Shown in pieces: positions 8,306-16,774 of a stretch of DNA of 42,015 nucleotides. Below the pieces are notes generated by a model. It searched no databases. It was not told where the DNA came from and was given only the letters and a program-made list of their open reading frames with translations. Origin of the DNA: a virus; the IMG/VR virus record IMGVR_UViG_3300044625_000495, positions 1 through 42,015 of that record; one strand, 5' to 3'. How positions within the stretch are numbered: position 1 is the stretch's first letter; each line of letters starts with the position of its first letter. The translations under genes were made by a program, and so were the position numbers.

Positions 8306-9543
8306 ACTCCAACCCTCCTGACGATTCTTGAATGACGGCCGTTGTATAAATCGATCATAACACGCAGTGCCATTTCAAGCGAATCAGGACCATCGTCATG
8401 CTTGCCCGTAGGAAAGTCACGCAATTGCGAGACAAGTAGTTTAGTGCCAATGCTATTAGATTTAAACCGGATCGTTCGCTGTGCCAGATATGGCCCAAGG
8501 CGACGAATGCGAACCTGCTTGGACACCGTATTGACAAGCTGCACAACGGGGCAAGGCATACCAGCGACTTTAGCTCGTTCCTGTATTTGAACAGCTAGCA
8601 ACTGTTGAAACTGGTTTGACTCTACGGCAACACCATCGGCCCGGAACTTTCCTTGTGTTTCCAATACAACGCTAACAATTTCCTCAGTGTTTCTGCGCTC
8701 TAGGTTTGCCTCGCAATAGAGTATCCCGTCTGCATCTCTTCCTAACTTGACGATAGCTGAATAGTCGCCGGACTTGCCGTCAGAACCTTTTGATGGATCC
8801 ACGCCAAGTGTCTTAATGACAATCGTGGACGGCCACTCGTCAAACCAGATATCGTCGCTAAAGTACTCTGATGGCCACTCGCTGCCGTCCGGGTCTACAA
8901 ACATTCCGCTCAGCTCTTGTTCTGCAAACTTTCCTACATACTCGCCTTCTAGATTGCGAACAAAATCTGGGCTAAGGAAAGGATTGTTATATGTGCTTGA
9001 GTGGTACAGAGCGTTGCCCGGACGGCTCTTGCCAAACGTTTCGTATGTCCAGTGGCCCTGTCCCTTGGGCGTAAACGTGGCCGATAACCAACCAGCACCA
9101 GACTGCTCTCTCAATCCACCGATTGCAATCAGATAGGCATCGTGGTGCATGATGGACGCCTCGTCCATCCATACGCCTGACAGGTTAGGGCCTCTCAATC
9201 GTTCCGGAGTATCTGCGGACCGAAACAGTATTTCGGACCCTCCGGGCATAGTCATAGACGGTGGATTGAGCCTAGCTTTACTAGGGTCGTAACAGTGCAG
9301 CTTAATAGCAAGTTGCTTGAATGATCGGATTGTAACGTCGGATAACACGTTGTAAGTCGGAGCGATTACCATGTACAGGCGATTGCGCCCTGATGGACTG
9401 GTAGACCGCCTGATCATGTCGTACGCGCCGATAAACGTTTTTCCTGCGCCACGTCCTCCCACAAATCCTCTATACGGTTTTTGACAGGCTGCAAAATCAG
9501 CTTGCGTCTGGTGTAGCTGCATCTGTACGCGCTTGATGCGCAT
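8302..9543 (-). CDS. Terminase large subunit, 413 aa
   Basis: DNA packaging motor with ATPase and nuclease domains. With ATG 9543 as start (SD GGAGGAG seven bases upstream), Walker A is GGRGAGKT at residues 29-36 and Walker B ends in D127-E128 (GVWMDEAS), followed by a coupling-type ATFTPKG at 155-161. The nuclease domain shows acidic residues D249 (LGVDPSKG), D260, E308 (VAVESNQF) and D383/D384/D387 (KHDDGPDS), as in RNase H-fold terminase nucleases. The gene start overlaps the small terminase end by 47 bases. An upstream TTG at 9546 is less likely as start. Confidence 0.93.
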   Translation of the reverse strand: MRIKRVQMQLHQTQADFAACQKPYRGFVGGRGAGKTFIGAYDMIRRSTSPSGRNRLYMVIAPTYNVLSDVTIRSFKQLAIKLHCYDPSKARLNPPSMTMPGGSEILFRSADTPERLRGPNLSGVWMDEASIMHHDAYLIAIGGLREQSGAGWLSATFTPKGQGHWTYETFGKSRPGNALYHSSTYNNPFLSPDFVRNLEGEYVGKFAEQELSGMFVDPDGSEWPSEYFSDDIWFDEWPSTIVIKTLGVDPSKGSDGKSGDYSAIVKLGRDADGILYCEANLERRNTEEIVSVVLETQGKFRADGVAVESNQFQQLLAVQIQERAKVAGMPCPVVQLVNTVSKQVRIRRLGPYLAQRTIRFKSNSIGTKLLVSQLRDFPTGKHDDGPDSLEMALRVMIDLYNGRHSRIVRRVGV

Positions 9544-9877
9544 CAACGATCTCCTCCGCTATTTCAACCTGAATCGATTCTACCTGCCTAATCTCTTGAC
9601 GCTCGATGTATCCACGGGACTTGCCCTGAGTCTTTAAAGTAAAGCAGACGGCCCAAGCCTCTCCGGACAGCACGGACCGATTTAACGCCGACTCGGCATT
9701 GTCAACCATGGACTCCCGAGCGTCATGCAAAATCTGCTGCAAATACAAACTCTTTGAGATGCGAACACTAACCCCAGTACGCTCCATCTTAAGGTGCCTT
9801 GCCGCAAGCGAGACGTTGCCCATAGCTTTGACCAATGCCGCGGCAATAGTCTTGTCAGCTACTTTGCTCCTGCCCAC
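9497..9877 (-). CDS. Terminase small subunit, 126 aa
   Basis: DNA-recognition subunit of the packaging motor. Starts with GTG at 9877 right behind a strong AAGGAGGGG ribosome site. The N-terminal 45 residues form a helix-turn-helix (AAALVKAMGNVSLAARHLKM, then TGVSVRISKS), the central part is helical, and the C-terminus is acidic (VEIAEEIVDAHQ). Position immediately upstream of the large subunit, length, and the HTH support the call. It probably binds the pac or cos site, which I could not locate. Confidence 0.8.
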   Translation of the reverse strand: MGRSKVADKTIAAALVKAMGNVSLAARHLKMERTGVSVRISKSLYLQQILHDARESMVDNAESALNRSVLSGEAWAVCFTLKTQGKSRGYIERQEIRQVESIQVEIAEEIVDAHQARTDAATPDAS

Positions 9878-9915
9878 AACCCCTCCTTCTTTTAGGTGTT
9901 TAAACCTGTGCGGAT
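9878..9915. other. Short gap upstream of the terminase genes
   Basis: This 38-base gap between the cupin gene and the small terminase contains the palindrome GTTTAAAC within a short imperfect inverted repeat (about 9893-9906) and the terminase ribosome site. No convincing promoter or cos-like site is visible. Confidence 0.4.
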
Positions 9916-10638
9916 TTAGTCGCGCCTAATCTCGCCAGTAGTCCTAATTGAATCGATTTGATTAGCTGAGATACCGTTGACGATTGTCCTGTTGATCATT
10001 GGATGATCGTCGTCACTAGGTCCTGTGTCTGAGTCAGGATGCCACGCTATTACGTCCATCGTGCTATCCTGCGTAAAGAACGCATGCGGCGCATTCTCCG
10101 GCAACAGCCACAACATGCCCGGACTAAGTTCAAACGACCCGTCCGGAGTTTTGCATATTCCACTACCTCGCGCAATGACTCCGATGCGAACGCTTGGATG
10201 CGTGTGCATGGTCTGAGAGATGTTTTTAGGAAAGTGCAGGAAGTTCAAGCAAGGATCGCCCAGTCTAGGCGGAGAGATTAACAATGTGTCTGAGCAGCTA
10301 TCAATGTACCTAAGCCGCCCCTTTTCCTCAATGGGACCACCAAGCGAGAATATGCCACGATAATTGTGCCGAACGATTATCAGTGCGGCGTTCTCATCGC
10401 TATAGGGCGACGACATAATCTGCATTGGAGCAGGTATACAAAAGTACATTCCAGCAGCGATAGAGTAATGACTGTAGTTAGCCACAATTACGCACGGCTT
10501 GTTGGCATATCCGTAGATTGTGTCGCCTGAAGAACTGTTTGAATATCCGTCTGACGACTTTACCATGGTCGCCGTAGTAGGATACCTGTAGTTCGTCAGG
10601 TCCAAATTGCCGCTAACGTAACCAATACTTACACTCAT
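9916..10638 (-). CDS. Cupin-domain protein, 240 aa
   Basis: The second half is a cupin beta-barrel: HTHPSVRIGVIARGSG with H145 and H147 as likely metal ligands, then FELSPGMLWLLPENAPHAF with H185. The first 110 residues have a similar beta pattern with no obvious metal site, so the protein may be a bicupin with one degenerate half. The usual glutamate of cupin motif 1 is not seen. ATG 10638 overlaps the stop of the IbrB-like gene (ATGA). Cotranscription with the two ParB-like genes and the PAPS-reductase-like gene suggests a shared role. Substrate unknown. Confidence 0.7.
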   Translation of the reverse strand: MSVSIGYVSGNLDLTNYRYPTTATMVKSSDGYSNSSSGDTIYGYANKPCVIVANYSHYSIAAGMYFCIPAPMQIMSSPYSDENAALIIVRHNYRGIFSLGGPIEEKGRLRYIDSCSDTLLISPPRLGDPCLNFLHFPKNISQTMHTHPSVRIGVIARGSGICKTPDGSFELSPGMLWLLPENAPHAFFTQDSTMDVIAWHPDSDTGPSDDDHPMINRTIVNGISANQIDSIRTTGEIRRD

Positions 10639-11150
10639 TCTGGCACCCACCCCTTATTGAAATCTCCGTGACTTCTGGTCACTTTCTCAGGCAACCCAGC
10701 TTTCTCGGCCAAGCGTTCGACTTCCTCCTCTTCCATCTGGAGCAGGAATTGGACGTCGTCTTTCTTGATGCCAGCTTCTAATAATGCTTTTACGATATCA
10801 GCCATAGGTAAGACGTGATGCTCGCCTCTAGCCCTATTGTGGCGAATTGTGGACATCATCCTGTGGTGCAAATTGCCCTTGATGCGAACAATAGGCACCA
10901 TGCCGCCAGTAAGTGTTTTGACTTCATCGTTGTTAGACGCTCTCCACCTATGCTCTCCGTCTACGATGACAGGCTTTGAACCGGTGCCGTCATCAAACAC
11001 TACGATAGGCTGAGTCCAACCATCTTGCAGAATAGAAACTTTGAGCAGCCTGTGTTCTGGTGGCGGCTGCTTATTAGGATTGTAATCGTTCGGCCTGATT
11101 GAATCTCGAGGCACCCATTCCACATGACTGATCGGCATATCGCTTCTCAT
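10635..11150 (-). CDS. ParB-like protein, IbrB-like, 171 aa
   Basis: ParB/sulfiredoxin-fold N-terminal domain with the signature VIVDGEHRWRA at residues 61-71. After it comes MMSTIRHNRARGEHHVLPMA and an acidic helix MEEEEVERL, a layout I recognise from IbrB-type proteins paired with IbrA. Starts at ATG 11150, ten bases after the IbrA-like stop, behind AAAGGTG. In E. coli IbrA and IbrB act together as regulators of eib genes; whether this pair does anything similar is unknown. ParB-fold domains of this kind can have NTP-binding or nuclease activity. The name is not assigned because identity was not tested. Confidence 0.7.
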   Translation of the reverse strand: MRSDMPISHVEWVPRDSIRPNDYNPNKQPPPEHRLLKVSILQDGWTQPIVVFDDGTGSKPVIVDGEHRWRASNNDEVKTLTGGMVPIVRIKGNLHHRMMSTIRHNRARGEHHVLPMADIVKALLEAGIKKDDVQFLLQMEEEEVERLAEKAGLPEKVTRSHGDFNKGWVPE

Positions 11151-11159
11151 GCTGCACCT

Positions 11160-12323
11160 TTACTGCTTTATGTTGTTCTTCATTCTATAAGCCAAGGCTT
11201 TGTTGGCGATCTTTTGAGTGATCCTATTAAACTTGTCGCCGCCAACTCTTGCTACTACGCATATGTCTCTCCAGCAAAAACCAGACACTGGATGAGGATC
11301 TTTATCAGGAATTGGATCGTTGCCTGAACGACTTCTATGCGCGCCCATCAAGGCGGAAATAGATCTTGCCACTTCAGGTTTAGACTCTTTTGTTAGTTTA
11401 TTTAGCAATTCAAACGTTAATTGTTTCCAAGTAGATCCTTCAGGAAGATCATCTGATTGACCGCATCCATACAAGTCCGTATTGGCGTATCGTGCAGCCG
11501 TAGCGGCTCCGGCAACCCTGTCAACCATCTTGCCCCATAGTTCTGGCCAGCAGGTCTTAAACTTATGCAACCCACGAATAGGCTGCTCTCCAAATGGTGG
11601 GGCACATCTTTGCTGCATCAAAGACAGTCCGGATTTCTCCATGACGTCGTAGGCTTTGTTGTAGTCCCACCCCATTATCATCGGGGCGCGCCACACGTCT
11701 TCTGATGCCCAGTCATAAACTGGATACGCCTTAGTTATCCACTTAGCATCGGCTGACGGCGTTAGAAATTCCATGTGCTTAGGAATCTTTTTTGATTTAG
11801 ACGCTATTGCCCTGTAGCGTGTCATTGACTCTTGGCACCTGATGCCCATTACGCAGCAGATAGTTCCATTCTCAGGACCGTAAAATAACGGAACGCTGTC
11901 GGCTATGCCAAGTCCGCGCTTAAAGTTTGGGATCGTAGTAATAGCTTTGCTAGGCAATTCTCTAACCCAGCGATGTTTGTCCTCAGGCGCCCATGTGTAC
12001 CAGTATGGTTCTTTTTCACTGCAAGCGTTTCTATGCTGTATAGGCACACAAAACCATTTGAATGACACCTCGGGCCAATTAGAAACTCTTTCCATGTACT
12101 CTACGGTTTCGGGCGGGATCGCTTCCTCGTCGTATGTAAACACTTCGAGCGGAAGCTTGTTTTTCTTTTTGGCGGCCTCTAATGCTATTTGCAAGCAAGC
12201 CGTTGAATCTTTCCCACCAGAGAAAGAAACGATTACTTTGTCAAACTTGTCAAAGCACACTTCCATTCGCTGAACGGCTAAGTCGTAGCATGACTGGTCG
12301 GTATACTCTCGTTTTCTAGCCAT
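11160..12323 (-). CDS. PAPS-reductase-like PP-loop protein, IbrA-like (DUF3440 type), 387 aa
   Basis: Adenine nucleotide alpha hydrolase fold with a PP-loop SGGKDS at residues 35-40 and a GIRCQES motif at 160-166. The long C-terminal region (KAYPVYDWASEDVW, then RCAPPFGEQPIRGLHKFKTCWPELW) is typical of the IbrA/DUF3440 group rather than of CysH. ATG 12323 lies within the end of the upstream ParB-like gene (overlap 8 bases) behind CGGAG; a longer version to 12359 is possible but would overlap more. It probably adenylates or activates a substrate rather than reducing PAPS. The neighbours (ParB-like on both sides, then a cupin) suggest a nucleic acid or regulatory function. Confidence 0.8.
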   Translation of the reverse strand: MARKREYTDQSCYDLAVQRMEVCFDKFDKVIVSFSGGKDSTACLQIALEAAKKKNKLPLEVFTYDEEAIPPETVEYMERVSNWPEVSFKWFCVPIQHRNACSEKEPYWYTWAPEDKHRWVRELPSKAITTIPNFKRGLGIADSVPLFYGPENGTICCVMGIRCQESMTRYRAIASKSKKIPKHMEFLTPSADAKWITKAYPVYDWASEDVWRAPMIMGWDYNKAYDVMEKSGLSLMQQRCAPPFGEQPIRGLHKFKTCWPELWGKMVDRVAGAATAARYANTDLYGCGQSDDLPEGSTWKQLTFELLNKLTKESKPEVARSISALMGAHRSRSGNDPIPDKDPHPVSGFCWRDICVVARVGGDKFNRITQKIANKALAYRMKNNIKQ

Positions 12324-12948
12324 TTTTAATCTCCGCCCGTATTGTCTTCCAGTCTTCAACTAGCGCGCTAAGAGCCTCACCACTAGATTCTGTTTTGAAT
12401 ACTTTTTTCGCCAGTTTCAAAGCTTCTCGCACGTCGTGTTCCTGACCAGCAGTCAATGGTATCGTAAACTGTGAATAATCATCTGACGGCAAGTCTTCGT
12501 CCGGTTGTTCTTCAGTGTTCTTTCCCATCTCTTTCATCTGCTCGCGCAAATGCTTTTCATGCAAAGCGGTTAACATGCCAGCGAGGGCTTCGCTTTCGGT
12601 ATGCACGTCACGAAGCAGATCGTCAAGAATCTGATGATTAGCTTCGGCCATCGCTGACATAGGGTCAAGGCTTGCCAATAGTTTGCTGGCTTCTTCCTCA
12701 GTTACGTCTAAAACTAGGACCGGAACCTTTGTATCTGGTGTGGTTTCCGCTCGTAGGTGTCCATCTATTAGTTTTAAACCAGCCGGTGTTTCATAGGCAA
12801 TTAAAGCGTCGGCATAACCAATCTCAGCAAGTATGCCTTGCAAAGCATCCCGTTGTTTTTTTGGATGGGTACGCCAGTTCTTTTCGTTCGGGATTAGGTC
12901 CCCGGCTTTTACTCGAACTAGCTGCTTGACGCGATCCCTAATTTTCAT
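12316..12948 (-). CDS. ParB-like N-terminal domain protein, 210 aa
   Basis: N-terminal ParB-type domain with LIDGHLRAE at residues 60-68 and the preceding RVKAGDLIPNEKNWRTHP. This is a second, different ParB-like protein; the two share fold motifs but not close sequence. The C-terminal half is helical and acidic (EQPDEDLPSDDYSQF, then a VREALKLAKKVF helix). ATG 12948 follows CAGGAGAACAGC. It heads the ParB, IbrA-like, IbrB-like, cupin run. Its proline and aspartate-rich hinge and C-terminal helix may bind partners or DNA; function is not known. Confidence 0.72.
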   Translation of the reverse strand: MKIRDRVKQLVRVKAGDLIPNEKNWRTHPKKQRDALQGILAEIGYADALIAYETPAGLKLIDGHLRAETTPDTKVPVLVLDVTEEEASKLLASLDPMSAMAEANHQILDDLLRDVHTESEALAGMLTALHEKHLREQMKEMGKNTEEQPDEDLPSDDYSQFTIPLTAGQEHDVREALKLAKKVFKTESSGEALSALVEDWKTIRAEIKNG

Positions 12949-12977
12949 GCTGTTCTCCTGACTGAATTCCTGCGCAT

Positions 12978-13451
12978 CTATTCTATAGCTTTTAATGTAG
13001 CGCTTTCAATAGATTGGATCTCTTCGGCACTCATGCGCTTGACCACTACTGTCATATACGAGTTTCCATCGCATGGCACGAATAGCTGAGTAATTTTTCT
13101 AATTACTTTGGTGTTGTCGTTCGCAATTATCTTGAGCTTTTGAAGCATGTCCAAAGTAGGCTTGAGCGTGTTGTCCAGATCTCTTGCATAGGACCAACTA
13201 CTGCCGCCATGGATTATCAACTCAATTGACAGAAGTCCGTCAACTCTTCCAATGGTTGGAGCGATTAGAAAAGAACACTCGGTCAACCAAGTCGCATAGC
13301 TTTTAGATGTGACCAGTCTAGGACGTTTAGAGGCACCCAGTTTAGGCTTAGGTGCAAACAGTGTCGTCATTTTGTTTGCGCTTGTGGGTATAGAAACATT
13401 GATTATTACCCGATCAACTAGCGGACGTGTCTTGATCGGGAACTTCTTCAT
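12978..13451 (-). CDS. RusA-family Holliday junction resolvase, 157 aa
   Basis: Endonuclease that resolves branched DNA made during phage replication and recombination, clearing it for packaging. The N-terminal strand VIINVSIPTSANK matches the family's opening, and ARDLDNTLKPTLDMLQKLKI followed by ANDNTKV carries the acidic active-site residues (D91, D93, D101, D112). Length is near the family's usual 120-150. ATG 13451 is chosen because the first strand needs it. It overlaps the GNAT-like gene by 38 bases and has no strong ribosome site, so it may be translationally coupled. Confidence 0.85.
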   Translation of the reverse strand: MKKFPIKTRPLVDRVIINVSIPTSANKMTTLFAPKPKLGASKRPRLVTSKSYATWLTECSFLIAPTIGRVDGLLSIELIIHGGSSWSYARDLDNTLKPTLDMLQKLKIIANDNTKVIRKITQLFVPCDGNSYMTVVVKRMSAEEIQSIESATLKAIE

Positions 13452-13881
13452 TATGGTTCTGCCGCATGAATTCGATAGCGTCACCAGAATGATAATAGTC
13501 TTTTACTATTCCGACCGCCACCCATCCGTGCCTGCTCATCCAATACTGAGTGGAAACAAAACGCTCAGGAACAAAACATTGAATTGCATATTCCCTATTG
13601 TCGCCTATTAGCGCATTGTGAATATACGTCCCTAAGTGTGGAATATTCCTGCCTTCAAATGTTACACATAGTCGATCGAGTCTATAAATGTCTTTTCTTA
13701 GAGTTAAGAAACCGTAAGCGAACAGCTTATTGTCGTAGTCAAACCATAAATCAAAACACTTGTTTGACTTAAAAAACTTGTCAACCTCTCGTCCTGTCAA
13801 AGCGTCCGGTCCAAACTCAGACGCTTCGTGCTCAAGGATAGCCGCTTTGACTTGCGACTTAGTCATTCTTTTGTCAGTCAC
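13414..13881 (-). CDS. GNAT-like acetyltransferase, 155 aa
   Basis: Resembles a GNAT N-acetyltransferase: a strand with LDRLCVTFEGR, a helix after PHLGTYIHNAL, then a core FVPERFVSTQYWMSRHGWVA with VGIVKDYYHSGDAIEFM, which matches the family's closing beta-bulge pattern. The usual acetyl-CoA pyrophosphate loop (Q/RxxGxG/A) is not clear, so it may bind poorly or be diverged. GTG 13881 is chosen because AAGGAG lies six bases upstream; an ATG exists at 13866. Its start overlaps the primase end. The target is unknown. Confidence 0.55.
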   Translation of the reverse strand: MTDKRMTKSQVKAAILEHEASEFGPDALTGREVDKFFKSNKCFDLWFDYDNKLFAYGFLTLRKDIYRLDRLCVTFEGRNIPHLGTYIHNALIGDNREYAIQCFVPERFVSTQYWMSRHGWVAVGIVKDYYHSGDAIEFMRQNHNEEVPDQDTSAS

Positions 13882-16006
13882 TAGCGTCTCCTTCTTCGTC
13901 CTCAGACGCCGAAACTTGAAGCGTCCAATACTTTCGATTGTTAATAGTGCTCTCGGTAATCAATCCAGAGCTTGCCCTCATAGCTCGATACAATCGGTCA
14001 ATGGAGATGTCAATAACATGTGCCGCGTCAATTATCGGCTTGACCTGACTGATTCCGTCCTGCTCGGTCAAATGATTAGTAAGCCAAGCTAAGTCATTAT
14101 CAATGTATGAAGGCCTTCCGGGCCGTCTCCTGTTGGTTCCCGGTTCGTCAGTCTCGCTGTTGTTGCTAGTTAAAACTAAATACTCGTTGCCTGAATCCAT
14201 CATGGTGACTTGCAATGGCAATGGCTTCTTAGAGTTCGTCTTGTCAACCCAAAGTTTTCGCTTGTCCGGTTCTGCCTCTGAATCAGGGCAATCTAGTTTA
14301 ATTACTTGGCGGCACGCTCCAACGATGCGACGGCCAAGTGCTTCGCCTCCTTTGTTAAGGTGCGTGACCAGAATGATGGAAGTGTTACAGCGTGTGGCAA
14401 TCTCTGCAAGAGGCTTAAAAAACAGCTTTGCCTCTTCGGGTCTCGTTGTGTTTCGGTCCGTTGCGCTGCCGCAAGTGTCTACAAAAACAAATGCTGGTTG
14501 AATACGTCTGATGCGTCTCTCAAGGTTTGCAAGGTCTTCCGGCGTGTCAAGGTTGGTTCCTGCGTAGGGGTTTGATCTGCGCGAGTTAAGTACGATTGCC
14601 TCGGGCATAAAGTCAAACTCTTTAGGCAAGGCTCCTAGCTCTGACCACTGACTGTCCGCAGCAATCCAGATTGCTCGACTTCCTGCTGGTAGAGTTGCAG
14701 GAGTGCCGTCCGGCCATGGTAAGCCAAGATAGACCCTTCGCAATAGGTCCGCGCACAATCTGGTTTTGCCTACTCCGGGTTCGCTGGCTAGTGCGGTAAT
14801 AGTGCCCCTTTGAATCCAGTTAGGCCATGTCCATTGCACTTCGGCTTGTAATGCCAGTAGGTCAGCGGCAGTAGCGTCAGGGTCTTCGTCTGTGTCTGGT
14901 ACGTCCGTAGCTATCCTTTCTGGACCCGTGTACACGTCTTCCCGTGCTGCGACCGGTGTAGACTGATTGCTCGCTACAGAGGAATTAGGCCTAAGCAGAT
15001 TGCCAAAGTTGGTCGCAACTTTTCTAGCGTCTTTGACTTTGTGAATTAGTTCACGGTCAGACCATGGTGGCGAGCACTTAGCATTCCAGTCAGACAGGGC
15101 AAGAATGGCGTCCGATTCGCTTAAGTTGAATCCTTCTACTGCGACCATGGCTGCATGAAACGCCCTGTTGTGACCACCCTGTCCTGAGATTGATGGTGGC
15201 ACTTTGGCAAGGTAAGCTTGACAACGTCCTATAGCTGTAGAATTGTTGCTGTTACGCTGACGGTCTAGATTGGCAAGCATACTATCCTGATGCTGCCACG
15301 CCGCGAGAATGGTTTCTAGTGCGGCATTGTTTCCAAAGACGGACGCTTCGCTTTTCTGAGCGGCGGTAGTTACCCATGCCAAACGGTGTGGACGCTCATC
15401 GGTTGCGCCACCTTTCCTAGCATGAGTGCCGTACAGTTTCCATATGCGAGAAGCGTTAAAAGTTCGCACGTCTACTTTCGCGCCGGGCGTTGAACACCGC
15501 TGGTCTAGTCCCGCTAACAAAGACTTGACTCTTTCCCGTGTCGCCTCGTCGTTTGGTAACAAAACCGGATAGCATAAATGCCAACCGTTTCCTGAACTGG
15601 CAACTATAGGGTTAGACCATCCTGATGCGGTCATAGTAGCTTGCACTGACGATAAAACTCTCCAAGCCTCCGCACGCTCCGCATCTGTCGCCGACACATT
15701 AGCTGGACGGGTGGGGTCGACGTCTATTAAAATCCACCGTCGCATTAATACGTCGGCATCCGTGGCGCAAGTCCTAGCTGGACTAATGCGATTAGTCGGC
15801 GTCAAGCTAATCGGTTGCGGTAGGAAATATACCCCACGGCTTGTTTGCATGTCCGCTGCGGCAGCGGCCATCGTGCGTATGTGATCGTAGTCAAACACGC
15901 CGGAGAAGCTGCCTCCGTCCGTAAACGCTCGCAGCTCTGTTATTGTGTCAGGCTCTATAAATAGCTTCAAGTAGGACTCTATCGTGCTAACTCTGTCCTG
16001 TGTCAT
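13874..16006 (-). CDS. AEP primase fused to RecA-like helicase, replication protein, 710 aa
   Basis: Probable replication initiator combining priming and unwinding. Residues 90-210 show an archaeo-eukaryotic primase core: WILIDVDPTRP with D95 and D97, SSGNGWHLCYP at 137-147, and RIWKLYGTHARKG at 187-199. A primase C-terminal-like helical region follows (about 270-335). The second half is a hexameric RecA-like ATPase: Walker A SEPGVGKTR at 408-416, Walker B FVFVDT at 506-511, and ILVTHLNKGG at 545-554. A winged-helix-like end lies at about 630-695. The start ATG overlaps the sigma stop (ATGA). No phage polymerase is present, so host polymerase is probably recruited. Confidence 0.88.
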   Translation of the reverse strand: MTQDRVSTIESYLKLFIEPDTITELRAFTDGGSFSGVFDYDHIRTMAAAAADMQTSRGVYFLPQPISLTPTNRISPARTCATDADVLMRRWILIDVDPTRPANVSATDAERAEAWRVLSSVQATMTASGWSNPIVASSGNGWHLCYPVLLPNDEATRERVKSLLAGLDQRCSTPGAKVDVRTFNASRIWKLYGTHARKGGATDERPHRLAWVTTAAQKSEASVFGNNAALETILAAWQHQDSMLANLDRQRNSNNSTAIGRCQAYLAKVPPSISGQGGHNRAFHAAMVAVEGFNLSESDAILALSDWNAKCSPPWSDRELIHKVKDARKVATNFGNLLRPNSSVASNQSTPVAAREDVYTGPERIATDVPDTDEDPDATAADLLALQAEVQWTWPNWIQRGTITALASEPGVGKTRLCADLLRRVYLGLPWPDGTPATLPAGSRAIWIAADSQWSELGALPKEFDFMPEAIVLNSRRSNPYAGTNLDTPEDLANLERRIRRIQPAFVFVDTCGSATDRNTTRPEEAKLFFKPLAEIATRCNTSIILVTHLNKGGEALGRRIVGACRQVIKLDCPDSEAEPDKRKLWVDKTNSKKPLPLQVTMMDSGNEYLVLTSNNSETDEPGTNRRRPGRPSYIDNDLAWLTNHLTEQDGISQVKPIIDAAHVIDISIDRLYRAMRASSGLITESTINNRKYWTLQVSASEDEEGDASD

Positions 16007-16488
16007 GTGCGTTCTCCAATGTATCGCCTAATGAAGTTCAACCCCAAACGTAGCCTGTTTGACGACGTGCTGTATCCTGAGCTACCAAGTAGGCTCCTTA
16101 GTGGTATATCAGATAGCTTTAATCTTACAAGGTTCGCTTGGTCGTCAGGCAATAAACTAATCGCTTCGTGAACCTTTTCTCGCATCTCTTCTTTGACGGC
16201 AAACTCTTCTGGCAGCAGGTCGCCCGAGTAATGATCCGTCTCGTCGGTATAAATAGAAACCGTGGGCGTGCACCGTTTAAGAGCTTGAGTGCGGTAGATA
16301 TATTCGACTCGCATTCGCGCTACGACGCACGTTACCCACGTCGAAAATTTTGATTTGGACTCGTCGTACAAGTGGAGCTTTTGCAGTACGCGCAGGAGAG
16401 TTTCCTGCACCCAGTCCTCAATTTCCATCGAGGCGATCGGGTATCTGTTAGCGGCCCAGCGGGTCAGGTTTATCTGGTCCTCAGTCAT
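16003..16488 (-). CDS. ECF-like RNA polymerase sigma factor, 161 aa
   Basis: Region 2 spans about residues 15-67 (ASMEIEDWVQETLLRVL, KLHLYDESKSKFSTWVTCVV and ARMRVEYIYR), and region 4 about 105-158 (AISLLPDDQANLVRLKLSD, then a helix-turn-helix ending NFIRRYI). Region 3 is missing, as in group 4 (ECF) sigma factors. ATG 16488 follows GGAGGTGACGC and overlaps the previous stop (ATGA). It could redirect host RNA polymerase to the middle or late genes, which lack obvious TTGACA-type promoters here. The recognised promoter is unknown. Confidence 0.8.
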   Translation of the reverse strand: MTEDQINLTRWAANRYPIASMEIEDWVQETLLRVLQKLHLYDESKSKFSTWVTCVVARMRVEYIYRTQALKRCTPTVSIYTDETDHYSGDLLPEEFAVKEEMREKVHEAISLLPDDQANLVRLKLSDIPLRSLLGSSGYSTSSNRLRLGLNFIRRYIGERT

Positions 16489-16745
16489 GCGTCACCTCCG
16501 CACTGACAGGTCCAAATGCTTCCTAGGTCCTCATACCTACGGAGCGAAACCAAATGCCGCTGAGAGGAATATTTGGGCATGCAAGAGACAATCCTAACGT
16601 ACTTCATCTCTTTCCGCCGTCGTGCATTTAAAGCGATTGTCTTTGCCTCGGACATCGTTTTGCACTGGACGACAAACTTGTTGATCTTTCCTGATGCGTG
16701 GCCCCAGCCACTCATAAATCCGTCCGTCATCGTAACGTAAAACAT
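16485..16745 (-). CDS. Conserved phage hypothetical protein, 86 aa
   Basis: Starts at ATG 16745 behind an AAGGAGGG ribosome site. The pattern MFYVTMTDGFMSGWGHASGK, then NKFVVQCKTMSEAKTIALNA, then YVRIVSCMPKYSSQ is one I have seen in many phages of unrelated hosts, always without function. Two closely spaced cysteines near the C-terminus (WTCQCGGDA) could be exposed. It lies between the helicase and sigma genes and shares an ATGA overlap with sigma. An alternative start at 16787 gives 14 more residues but has no ribosome site. Confidence 0.78.
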   Translation of the reverse strand: MFYVTMTDGFMSGWGHASGKINKFVVQCKTMSEAKTIALNARRRKEMKYVRIVSCMPKYSSQRHLVSLRRYEDLGSIWTCQCGGDA

Positions 16746-16774
16746 ATCGAACCCTCCTTGTGTAATTAAGACAC

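Noticed and set aside
9878-9915. cos or pac site at the terminase gap
   Set aside because: Only a short palindrome is present; nothing distinguishes it from chance.
11160-12323. Sulphate-assimilation PAPS reductase (CysH)
   Set aside because: The PP-loop is present, but the long C-terminal region and IbrB-like neighbour match the IbrA/DUF3440 type better.
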